This document shows positions 25,501-34,699 of a DNA stretch of 64,000 bases, one piece after another. The stretch is taken from the NCBI GenBank assembly GCA_000611775.1, contig KK106985.1, positions 2,394,527 through 2,458,526 on the forward strand. The letters are read 5' to 3'. The notes under the pieces are model-generated. The model did not search any database. It was not told the DNA's origin and worked only from the letters and a program-made list of their open reading frames with translations. Source of the stretch: Umbilicaria muhlenbergii. Lineage: Eukaryota > Ascomycota > Lecanoromycetes > Umbilicariales > Umbilicariaceae. Every line of letters begins with the position of its first letter. Positions within the stretch are counted from its first letter, which is position 1. The position numbers and the translations under genes are program-made.

Positions 25501-26815
25501 TATCCTGAATGCAGCGGTACCAGATGCCTTGCAGATAACCTCAATGATCTAAAAGCACAGATAGCTGCTAATCAAAAGGGAATCAACTTGATTACCACCT
25601 TAATAGAAGACTATGGCGAGGAGGTGGTACAATTTTACATGCGAAATATCCAGGATAACGCCGAATCAAGTGTCAGGAACTTATTAAAAGACGTTAGCAG
25701 GAGATTCGAAGGGCAAAACCTCAGTGCCGTCGATTATATGGACGACGGGAGCCCGATCAATCTCAAGATCACCATCGACGCCGAGAAAGGCGAAGCTGTC
25801 TTTGACTTTGACGGAACCGGACCGGAAGTATACGGTCAGGGTCATTGCTAACCTTGTATTTCATCAGAGCTGATTGACTACAGGCAACACGAACGCACCC
25901 CAAGCCGTTACATACTCAGCCATCATTTACTGCCTCCGCTGCCTGATCTCCGAAGACATTCCCCTAAACCAAGGCTGCCTAAAACCAATTACCGTCCGCA
26001 TCCCTCCCAAATCATTCCTATCCCCGTCCGATAAAGCAGCCGTAGTCGGCGGCAACGTCCTTACCGTAAGTCCCCTGTCCCTCCCCTAAGGACCACAACC
26101 ATCACTAAGCCCTCCTTTAAAACAGTCCCAACGGGTCACAGACGTAATCTTCAAATGCTTCCAAGCCTGTGCCGCCTCCCAAGGCGACTGCAACAACCTA
26201 ACCTTCGGCTTCGGCGGCAACCTCTCCTCCTCCTCCTCCCCAACCAAAGGCTTCGGCTACTACGAAACCATCGCCGGCGGCTCCGGTGCGGGACCAACCT
26301 GGGACGGCACGTCAGGCGTGCATACGCATATGACGAATACGCGGATCACGGACGCCGAGGTCTTCGAACGCCGCTATCCGGTTTTGCTAAGGGAGTTTAG
26401 CCTTAGAGAGGGCAGTAGTGGAAAAGGACAACATCGAGGTGGAGAAGGCGTAGTACGAGACATTGAATTCCGCATCCCGGTCCAGGTGAGTATATTGAGC
26501 GAGAGGCGGGTCTATCACCCCTACGGGCTCGAGGGCGGCGAGGACGCGGCATGCGGGATCAATTACTGGGTGCGAAAGGTGCAGAAGGGGGGCAGGGGGG
26601 AGGATAAAGACGAATGGGAAGATCGGTGGATCAATCTGGGCGGGAAGAATACGGCGAGTATGCAGAAGGGGGAGAGGATTGTGGTTGTGACGCCCGGCGG
26701 GGGCGGGTGGGGCAAGGTTGGGGGAGAGAGGAAGGTTAAGAGGGAGAAGGATCCGCAGGAGAGTTGGAGGAAGGGCAGTTTGGCGAGTAGGGCGGAAACG
26801 CAGGAGACGAATTGA
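22543..26815 (+). CDS. OXP1: 5-oxoprolinase (ATP-hydrolysing)
   Basis: Five exons: 22543-22584, 22638-25086, 25142-25834, 25884-26065 and 26126-26815. Introns are 53, 55, 49 and 60 nt, and the product has 1,351 residues, slightly longer than yeast and human enzymes (about 1,290). It converts 5-oxo-L-proline to glutamate with ATP hydrolysis in the cytosol, in the glutathione/gamma-glutamyl cycle. The N-terminal hydantoinase-A half has [10 protein letters not shown] right after the first splice, [14 protein letters not shown] near 60, and the phosphate-binding [15 protein letters not shown] near 345. The hydantoinase-B half starts near 780 ([20 protein letters not shown]), with [28 protein letters not shown] and the terminal [10 protein letters not shown]. 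The first intron separates a 14-residue exon and is required to rebuild IAIDRGGTFTD. The second is needed to join GGLVAN to [10 protein letters not shown]. Confidence 0.95.
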
Positions 26816-27122
26816 AAATGAGAGGAGTGGTGGGGTTGGAGATAGGCTAGATGGCCGAAATTGGATCTGAATACTGTTGTATGCGCAGGCGTGATGCTGT
26901 TGCTGCCTTGAAGCGATTACGATGCCGGAATCAATGCTTCGATGCAAGTGGATCAACGGTGCGCTAATCGTCCTGACACCACCCCAAGAGAACCCGATCT
27001 CTGGGCTCAGCTCCCGGTATCCCCACCGCAAAGTCCAGGCAGCAATGCTAGAATCAAACAGCATCCTGCCCCGAACCCCCCACAACCGCCTATCCCATCC
27101 CATCCCATCCCCATCCACTCCC
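26816..27122. other. Convergent spacer between 5-oxoprolinase and rhomboid genes
   Basis: This 307-nt tail-to-tail intergenic region should hold both 3' UTRs and terminators. No other feature is seen. Confidence 0.4.
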
Positions 27123-28151
27123 CTACCTCCACCTCCCCCACCCCCTAAACCGCCTCCTCAACCCCCCCACCCACGCCAACACCCCGACCCCCATCCCGCT
27201 CAAATGCGCCAAATGCCCCCACTCCGGCACCCAGCCATACCGCAACGCGGCCGCACTCAAGACGGCGAACCCGCCCAGCGCCACCGCCGCCGGCACCGCC
27301 ACCGGCACCGGGAAAATCATCATGCCCTCCCACGGCGCGAAGCAGGTCTGCGCGGTGATGAGGCCAAGAGTGGCTGCGGAGGCGCCCACGGCGCCGTGGT
27401 AGTGGATTATCGCTGGCGCGTTGGCAGCGGGTGCGGACGAAGACGGGGAGGGGGAAGCAGAGGGGCGGCGGAACTGATCCCACAGCGAGGAGGAGGCAGA
27501 GGCAGGGCTACTCAGCGCACGCCGCCGTTCCTGATACACTTCCCACGCAATCGGCACTGCGCCCCCCACGATCCCGGCACCCAGCCACAGCGCGACGGCC
27601 GCCGCGGGGCCAAAAATGGCAACCGCGCCCTGCCCGAAGGACCACAATGCCACCATGTTCACCAGCAGGTGGATGGGCGAGACGTGCGTGACGGTGTGCG
27701 TGAGGAGGGTCCAGTAGCGGCCCGCGCGCAGGTTGTCGAGGCTGAGGACGAAGTTTTCGCCGAGCAGGGTGCGCGGGCCGGCGTTGTGGTGTTGGGTCTG
27801 CTGCTGGGTTGCGTGCAGGGAGAAGATGAAGATGCTGGTGCAGATGCCGATGAGGAGGCCGGGGATGAGGCGGGTGGCGGGACGGTCGCCGTAGAAGGGG
27901 GAGGAGGGGGTGGTGTAGGTGCGGTGCCGGGGGCGGGGGGGCAGGAGGGGGGTTGTGCGGGAAGGGGGGGGAACTGGTTCGTGGGGTTAGTGTTGGGGGA
28001 GTCATTGGGGGGGTGGGAAGTTGGGACGTACCTTGAATTGGCCGCGTGGTGGTGATGGCCGAACCAGGCTGTGGATGGATTGGAATTGGCGGTGTTGCAG
28101 CCGGAATGGAGATGCTTTGGGACAGCGAAATAGGGTCGCTACCCGTAGCAT
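27123..28151 (-). CDS. Rhomboid-family intramembrane serine protease, probably mitochondrial
   Basis: The main exon 27973-27123 encodes GRYWTLLTHTVTHVSPIHLL followed by VNMVALWSFG, the catalytic-serine loop HGAVGASAATLG, and the histidine helix GHLAHLSGMGVG. Together with six hydrophobic segments this identifies an intramembrane rhomboid with its Ser-His dyad. An intron lies at 28031-27974 (58 nt, GTACGT...CCAG). Upstream, an ATG at 28151 opens a 40-codon exon (MLRVATLFRCPKASPFRLQH...) that looks like a mitochondrial presequence, but its phase is one base off the main exon. The exon starts with a run of eight C; nine would restore frame. The alternative frame across the donor joins cleanly (TTTRPIQ then VPPPSR) but has no ATG. 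So the protease domain is certain and the N-terminus is not. Confidence 0.8.
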
Positions 28152-28655
28152 TTGGGATGATGGATTGGCCATGCTTGAGATGCTCAGGTATACAAGCGCG
28201 ACCAGCTGTTGAGCCAGGAAGTGAGGTGGAGCTTGGCGATTGGAGATCGGATCCGGATGGTGGCTGTGGCTTCGAATGGTATAGCGGTAGTATAGCGGTG
28301 GCTTGGGCGGGCCGAGCCGGGAGTTTAAACGCCCGAAGATTCCTGATTCTAAGAATTCTTATAGCTCTTAGAGCTCTAGATGTAAGAAGGTTACTTGCTT
28401 TCGAAAAGGCTTCAACTCTTTTCACGAGCACAAGGATCCGCGGTCTTTCAAACTCAGAGGGTAGCCTATAATATATTGTGTAATATATTGTTCGATCATC
28501 CGATCATCCGATCATCCGATCATCTACAACTAACCACTGTGCCCCTTGCAGCGGCTGAGATATGCACGGCCAATCCACTCATAGAAACCGGGCGATAACG
28601 ACCCTTAGATCAATCCACATATAGAGATCTATCAAATGACCGTACAAAAAAACTC
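28152..28655. other. Intergenic region upstream of rhomboid, downstream of the ligase
   Basis: No gene is seen in this 504-nt stretch. It contains an 8-bp tandem repeat (listed separately) and AT-rich palindromic words such as the TCTAAGAATTCTTA area near 28350-28363. Confidence 0.4.
28493..28524 (+). repeat. 8-bp tandem repeat (CGATCATC) x4
   Basis: Four perfect units of CGATCATC are present in 32 nt. Confidence 0.95.
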
Positions 28656-30502
28656 CTACAACCGCGCCCTTTCCCCACCCAGCTCCTTCTTCGCCAACTC
28701 CCTCAGTAGCCTTTTCAAAATCTTCCCACTCGCATTCCTTGGAATGGCATCCACAAATGACACCCCACCGTCGAGGCGTTTGTACTTTGCCAGTTTCCCC
28801 GCACAATAACTCTTCACGATCTCTTCGGTCAGCTCTTTTGCTGCCGCGCTCTCCGGTCTCCGCACAACATATGCTCGAGGTAATTCAGCACCGTCGATGA
28901 CAACGCCGATGACGGCTGCGTCGACGATATCAGGGTGCATGAGGAGCACAGCTTCTAACTCGGGAGGCGCGACTTGGAAGCCTCGCACCTTGATGAGTTC
29001 CTAAACCACAGGCATGAGCGACTGGTACTGGGACAAGAAATGGAAGGGCGCCAAAGTACCTTTTTGCGGTCAATGATGAACCACTTCTTCGTTTTCCCAT
29101 CACAGTATGCGATATCGCCGCTTTTGAACCAGCCATCCTCATCAAAGGCGGCCTTGTTAGCTTCAGGGTCAAGGTATCCGCTGAAGACAATGGCACCGCG
29201 GACGCATAGCTCGCCTCGAACGCCATAATCGGTAATGTCTTTCCCGTTGTCATCGATCAGCCTTTGGCAGTAGTGTCAGCTCCTGAGGCCGTAAAACATA
29301 CATGTGATCCATAGATAGCTTACTTCATCTCCAGGTTGGCAATCGGCCTCCCGACGCTCCCCTCGTCATCATGCTCACCAGGAAAGAATATCGTTGCAAC
29401 ACAAGTCGTCTCCGTCATCCCCCACAGCTGCGTAAAAGTCGCATCCGGAGCGAGAAGAGCCTGGAACCTACTCTGCGGTCCTTTCTCCAGAGGCGCTGCT
29501 CCACAATATGCGCTTCTGACCGACTTCATCGAGTATTTGTTCCGGAGGGGCGACATGATTATTGCGAGTGTGAGAGGTGGTACGACCAGGACATCGGTGA
29601 TCTGGTATTTTTCTATATTTCTCAGGAAGGGCTCCAGCTCAAAACGTCGCATGATATATGTTACATGACCGGAGCGGAGTGGCGTTGTGTGGCCAACGGG
29701 GACACATCCGACATGAAACATGGGAAGGCAGACTATACGGCGAACGTCCCACGGCCGCGGAAAGTCCTCGAAAACACCTTGATGCTGCGCTACGAGGTTG
29801 TAATGCGAGACGTTGGCGGCCTTCGGAAGCCCTGTCGTCCCACTGCTATACAGTCTAGCAGCTGTCGTTTTCTTCGATGTTTCCTCATCATCGAACCTGA
29901 CCCAGTCCTGCTCACCGTGTTCCAACAAAGCCGTCCAAGACTCAAATCCAGACCGCGGTGGTTGATGTATGTCGAACATAAAGATGTTCCTTTCTGGGAT
30001 GTTACATTCCTTTGCCGCCTTTAATATAGGGCCGAGTAGCTCCGGTTCGACGATCAGGAGTGTTGTATGTGATGTCCTGAGATGATGTACAAGTTCATGT
30101 GTTGTGTATCCAGGGTTCGTCCCTGCAAAGATCCCACCGGCAGCGATAATGGCAAGAACTAGCAGACAGTAGTATATCTGTAACCGTCAATCCAGAGTCG
30201 TCTAATATTTCAAGAATCGTACATCATTCAAAGATTGCAAGCAAACAACATCCCCCTCCTTCAGCCCCGCATGACGGAAGCCTGCTACCAGCTTCCGTAT
30301 TAGTGTTCTGGCTTGTCGAGCGGAGATTGACCGCGATGGGTTTGCAGCATCAATGTATATCTAGCAAAGCTATCAGCCACGTCTATTGTTATGGCCGAGG
30401 GGTACATGCCGGCTGCTCTTGATCGTAGGGCAGATCATCGAATATCCAAGAGATTATGTCCTTTGTAGGGATATTTGTCGTTCTTGCGGCTTTGAAGCCC
30501 AT
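28656..30502 (-). CDS. 4-coumarate:CoA ligase-like acyl-CoA synthetase, peroxisomal signal
   Basis: Exons on the minus strand are 30502-30410, 30360-30223, 30177-29324, 29261-29060 and 29000-28656, giving 543 residues, the usual length for the ANL adenylation family. Introns are 49, 45, 62 and 59 nt. The first uses a GC donor (GCATGT). Motifs: P-loop YSSGTTGLPKAANVSH near 187, WGMTET near 328, GELCVRG, DGWFKSGDIAY, IIDRKKELIKVRGFQVAP, and the C-terminal catalytic Lys in PRNASGKILKR near 522. It ends in ARL, a valid type 1 peroxisomal targeting tripeptide. The enzyme forms an acyl-adenylate and then the CoA thioester. The true substrate (hydroxycinnamate, fatty acid or another) cannot be told from this sequence. 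It is the last intact gene before the repeat block. Confidence 0.92.
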
Positions 30503-31662
30503 CTTGGAAAGCACACGAGCAACGACGTTGAAGTGAGACGGCGAGACGGCGAGAGAAAGCAATGTTTAAATTGATCAGACTTGTGATATGTTCTCCTGCA
30601 ATGGAAGGGGAAAATGCAGGGAATCATGGTGGGTAACATGTTCCCACTATGATTCCCTCCGACGCCGAGGATCCTCATCCTGTGGTAAGCTGACCACAAA
30701 GATGCGGGGATCATCGAGTCTGATAAGACTAGGTCTTGACACACCTCACACCTTTGTTGTTCCTGTCAACTCGCAGAGAAGGAAGAGCCTATCAATTTCT
30801 TGGATCTAGACCTCATAAGCATCGCTCTTTTGATCTGTAATCAGCAAGCAGCAATTTCCTCCTTGGAGTGGTGTGGTAGTGGAATGCTATTAATCCTGTT
30901 CCTTTCGACTTCTCATTGGTCGATATTACGGGCTTACTGTAAGCAACTCACGCAGCCATCCGTCAGTCGAACCTGGCCGCAGACATTTTGCAACCGACGG
31001 GTTCTTCAGAATTGGCCATTCTCGTTCAATGAATGGAACTCCGAGCTCCTGTGCATGCATTATTGCAGAGAGGCTATCGACTTTATTCTGATGAAAGTCT
31101 CTTGTCTTCCTTAACCGCACCTAACAGTCGTCAATTGAGCGCAACAAGCAATCGCAGTGGTCTGAAATAACTCGGCAGGTGACTTACTTTATCCGGTAAG
31201 CGTGCCATATCAGGCTAGTCTCAGCCCGCCGCCCTGGGTGGACGGGTACGAGGACGACCGGTATCCCTGAGTACTGTCCGTCTCTAGTACGGTCTACAGA
31301 TAACAAACACCAATATACATTCTTTGCCAGTAGATCATTTTCAGCACTCTCTCAACTCAACTCCCGAGTGTTTTCTAAGCATGACTTCCAAGTCTTCGCC
31401 CACCCGCAAGAAGCGTCACGTTGCCCGGACGAAGCCTACCTGTGGCTTATCTTTCATGCACGTCGGATGAGAGCAACTCATACCAAAGCGACCCAACTGT
31501 CAGAGGTTTTGATCAGAGCGGTTCCGATCCAGGAAGTATTGGGAAAGCATCTAGCAGAAGATGGAGAACGCATATATTATTCTATGTAAAGGCTATCTAA
31601 CGAGCAATATATAGCAAATAGATAGCAACAGAAGACGTAATGCAATTTCCCATTAGATGACG
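30503..31662. other. Upstream region of the ligase gene and edge of the repeat block
   Basis: This 1.16 kb holds the ligase promoter, including a large inverted repeat, and no convincing gene. A 29-codon ORF at 31381-31470 (Arg/Lys-rich, starting MTSKSSPTRKKRH) is too short to call. Composition is normal up to 31662, where the Copia LTR begins. Confidence 0.4.
30618..30658. promoter_or_regulatory. Large inverted repeat in the ligase promoter
   Basis: A 16-nt arm AGGGAATCATGGTGGG (30618-30633) is repeated in inverted form at 30643-30658 with one mismatch, around a 9-nt spacer. It lies 116-156 nt upstream of the ligase ATG. It could be a binding site for a dimeric regulator or a hairpin; no regulator is known from the sequence. 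Confidence 0.5.
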
Positions 31663-31795
31663 TGTTATATTGCTGATTCAGTAGCTGACAAATAGGCACT
31701 CCCTGTCGTATACGTAGCTGGCGTCATAACCCATGTCGTCGCCTATATAGTAGCCTCATATGGTAGACCCATGATGCTTGTACCAACAATCAACA
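31663..31795 (-). repeat. Copia-type LTR (133 bp)
   Basis: Read on the minus strand it starts TGTTGATTG and ends TATAACA. It is preceded by a purine-rich GAGTGAAAG, as a polypurine tract before a 3' LTR should be. Its sequence still has CpG and GG/CC words, unlike the pol remnant next to it. The other LTR is not in the window, so the limits rest on the TG...CA ends only. Confidence 0.55.
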
Positions 31796-32814
31796 CTTTC
31801 ACTCAGGTATTATGTGACTGCTCCTCTCAAGTGAGCTCTGCCTCACTGTTGTTGACCTCACTGTCACTCTCACTATTTCCCTATTGGAAATAGCCTCATA
31901 CGGGGTAGAACAGGTTTGAATTTCATTCATCTGAGTGATTTGATGAGACAGTTAGCTAGCATATCTCTTGTTTCCTTATATATCAGCTTCAGTGTATCAT
32001 TTTTGATGAGTTTCTGAGTGTAGTGATATTTGATGACAATGTGCTTCATATGATGATGATTCTCTGAATTGTTGACAAGTCTAATAGCCCCCTGATTATC
32101 AGCAAATAAGATAATAATAAAACTCTTTAAGTGTTCTTTTAAGTTTGTTATTAAACCTTTAAGTCACACAATCTCACTGCTGATGTCAGATTAACTCATG
32201 TACTCTGCTTCACAAGTGAATTTAATGATGATGAGTTGCTTCTGTGAGCATCAATTAACAGTAACTTCATAAAGCTGCATAAAGTATTTAAAGGTTGACT
32301 TGACATCATTGAGATCACATGCTCAGTTGAAGTTTATTTAATTTAACAGTTCTCTCTGCTCCTGCCTCTTTTGATACATTAATCTTAAGTCTTTTGTACC
32401 CTTTAGGTAATAAAGGACTCATTTCAGCGCTTAATAATGCTGTTCAATAAGATTGCTGCTGAATTAATTGAGTTTGACAATGATGTACACAATATCAGGA
32501 TGCATCTGAAGCATGATGTACATATTAATACGCTGCACCATGGGTTGGGTTTGGGTTGGGCTTTTTTTTGGGTTGGGTCACACTGGGTTGGGTTTTTTTG
32601 GGTTTGGGTTGGGTTTTTCACTGGGTTAACCCAGTTCAAGTTCACGTATATGACTCATACAAACAGCTTTCAAAGCAGCTTCCAAAACGGCCTCAACGAC
32701 GGCCTTGAAAAACGGCCTGAAAAACGGCCTCGAAAAAACGCTTTCAAAACGGCTTCCAAAACGGCTTCGATGACGGCCTCAAAAAAACGGCTTCGATGAC
32801 GGCCTCGAAAAACA

Positions 32815-33010
32815 GCTTCCAAAACGGCTTCCAAAACGGCTTCCAAAACGGCTTCCAAAACGGCTTCCAAAACGGCTTCCAAAACGGCTTCCAAAACGGC
32901 TTCCAAAACGGCTTCCAAAACGGCTTCCAAAACGGCTTCCAAAACGGCTTCCAAAACGGCTTCCAAAACGGCTTCCAAAACGGCTTCCAAAACGGCTTCC
33001 AAAACGGCTT
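32815..33010. repeat. 12-bp minisatellite (CTTCCAAAACGG), about 16 units
   Basis: About sixteen nearly identical 12-bp units lie in tandem, flanked by diverged units (CTTCGATGACGG, CCTTGAAAAACGG types). Because the unit is a multiple of three without stop words, several frames stay open and give artificial repeats such as FQNG on the plus strand and EAVL on the minus strand. Confidence 0.95.
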
Positions 33011-33319
33011 CCCCGACGGCCTTGAAAAACGGCCTCGAAAAACGGCTTCCAAAACGGCTTCGATGACGGCCTCAAAAAGCGGCTTCCAAAACGGCCTTGA
33101 AAAACAGCTTTCAAAACAGCTTCCAAAATGGCTTTGATGACGGCCTCAAAAAATGACCTTGAAAATGACTTGAGAAGGCGCTTTTTGAACTGACTTTTTT
33201 GACTACCATAAAGACTACCATAACTATTTGTATGTACTGGGTTAACCCAGAATTTTCTGGGTTTGGGTTAAATGGGTTGGGTTTTTTCTGGGTTGGGTTT
33301 CAACATGTATAACCCACCT

Positions 33320-33368
33320 CAAAACCCAACCCAAACCCAACCCAAACCCAACCCAAACCCAAACCCAC
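33320..33368 (+). repeat. AACCC/AAACCC array in the right arm of the TIR element
   Basis: A run of alternating AACCC and AAACCC words is mirrored by TTGGG/TTTGGG words in the left arm at 32542-32620. It resembles telomeric DNA in style but not the TTAGGG repeat usual in fungi. Confidence 0.8.
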
Positions 33369-33806
33369 TGGGTAAAACTCAACCCATGGTGCAGCGTACT
33401 TGAATTCATCAACTGATAAGAACTTTCAGTGAGTTTGATTTGCTTTTTTGAGCTTCACTCATTGTCTGATAAGCTGTCAGGGCCACCATATATAGTATGA
33501 CAATACAACAGTACAACAGTATGACAATATAACAGTACATTACTATAATTTAAATATGATGACTCAGCGCCTAACGCCTTGACATCAAGTGAAAACTCTT
33601 CACAAGGAGGTTCAGAAACCTGCTTCCTCAGTGATCAGTTTTTGTCACCTAATAGAAGACACATATACCACTGCATTAACCTTATCATGACTATATTGCT
33701 TATGACACTTCATTCAACATCTATATGACCTCACGTCAGAGATCAGCCTTTTACATACTGATCACTCAGTACTTTCAGGTGAATGATCATGTCAGAAGTA
33801 TAAGAC

Positions 33807-34515
33807 ATGATAACATCAACACTTCAATCTCATCAGGTCAGTGAAACAGCTGATAATTATACTGAGGCAGGCCCTTCAATTAGCAGGTTTACATTATCAG
33901 TCATTAATACTTCTACCTATGATAACAACAAATGTATCAATCAAGGTGACTCTCATGACATTATTAAAGACCTTGAAGTAATCACTGCTCACAATCAAGA
34001 AGTTATCAAGCGTCAGTGACTACAACTATGACATGTATAATAAGAAATTGAGTTTGAGGACAATAAAAGAAAGCTTCAGAAGCTTAATCAACATCTGTAA
34101 AAAAGTTCTTCAATTATAACAAACTCAGAGAATGACACAGGTTTATCATGTAAATTATAATGTTAAGTTACAACAGACATCACATCTCCTTCTTTTCAAC
34201 AGCTTCTCATTTGAGACTGCTGATAATCAAGACTTTCACATCATGTCTTAACTGAACTATGATGTTGAGATCTGACGCAGGTTGCAAGACAGTCAATGAA
34301 GGAAATCTCAGCACATCTTGATGTTATCATTAATCATAAATTATTCTGAAGCCGCTCAGACACTAAAAAGGACCGCTAAAACAAGATTGACAATATAAAC
34401 AAAAGTATGACATGAATGTCATATTATGACAGAAAAGAATCTCTCACTGAACAATAAACAACTTGCACTCAATTCACTCATCACTTCAACTGTAAAAGAA
34501 AAAACAATTCATGAG
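33807..34515 (+). pseudogene. Gypsy-D gag-region remnant (5' part, before the Gypsy-A insertion)
   Basis: The frame from 33807 gives a hydrophilic gag-like protein (MITSTLQSHQ..., DIIKDLEVITAHNQEVIKRQ), broken by TGA/TAA stops. The frame reads straight through the Gypsy-A target site: KEKTIHEVS just before it continues as TEEVMIKVEIQITYQS after 62772. That continuity shows both flanks were one element. No named domain is seen in this part. Confidence 0.55.
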
Positions 34516-34520
34516 GTTTC

Positions 34521-34691
34521 TGTTAAAAGCATGATAAGATTAAGTAATTTACATTAACTTCTGATTGAGCCTAGCGCGTTCAGTTAATTCTGCAACACTC
34601 ACATATGTAGTTTTGCTCATCACTTAATGACTCTTTAGAATTAATCTCTTGATCATCATATCTGTATGATGAGCTCTGCATGATCCTGATA
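34521..34691 (+). repeat. Gypsy-A 5' LTR (171 bp)
   Basis: Starts TGTTAAAAGC, ends CCTGATA. It matches the split 3' LTR along its whole length with about nine differences, all transitions. The terminal CA is TA in both copies. Confidence 0.9.
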
Positions 34692-34699
34692 TTAAATTA

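Larger units (their letters stand above)
32531..33396. mobile_element. Non-autonomous TIR element (MITE-like) with internal minisatellite
   Basis: The 866-bp element is bounded by inverted repeats CGCTGCACCATGGGTTG at both ends (21 of the first 22 bases match between arms) and flanked by TA on each side (32529-32530 and 33397-33398), the target duplication of Tc1/mariner-type elements. Beyond the arms are subterminal arrays of TTGGGT/TTTGGG words, and the centre holds a 12-bp minisatellite. There is no transposase. It sits inside the Copia remnant and is not hypermutated, so it is younger than that decay. Confidence 0.85.
31796..33480 (-). pseudogene. Copia pol remnant (reverse transcriptase end and RNase H)
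   Basis: Minus-strand frames give HPDIVYIIVKLN, then LKGTKDLRL, DVKSTFKYFMQLYE, SEAEYM-like CEAEYMS, and ILFADNQGAIRLVNN...MKHIVIKYHYTQ. These are the familiar Copia RT-to-RNase H blocks in order. Trp codons are read as TGA in several places, and other stops come from C-to-T changes. A later TIR element (32531-33396) interrupts the remnant. Upstream sequence beyond about 33480 is no longer recognisable as Copia. Confidence 0.8.

Noticed and set aside
26922-28055. A 377-residue plus-strand ORF.
   Set aside because: It is the antisense shadow of the rhomboid exon, whose minus-strand translation carries catalytic motifs.
31381-31470. A 29-codon Arg/Lys-rich ORF next to the repeat block as a truncated first exon.
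   Set aside because: It is too short, with no donor consensus in a useful place and no recognisable homology.
32796-33137. An ORF with about 16 FQNG repeats (and EAVL, KPFW repeats on the other strand) as a repeat-protein gene.
   Set aside because: It is a stop-free 12-bp minisatellite open in several frames at once, inside a TIR element, with no start context or conserved flanks.
33320-33368. A chromosome end or interstitial telomere.
   Set aside because: The repeat words are AACCC/AAACCC mixes rather than a regular telomere unit, are mirrored in the other arm, and belong to a TA-flanked TIR element.
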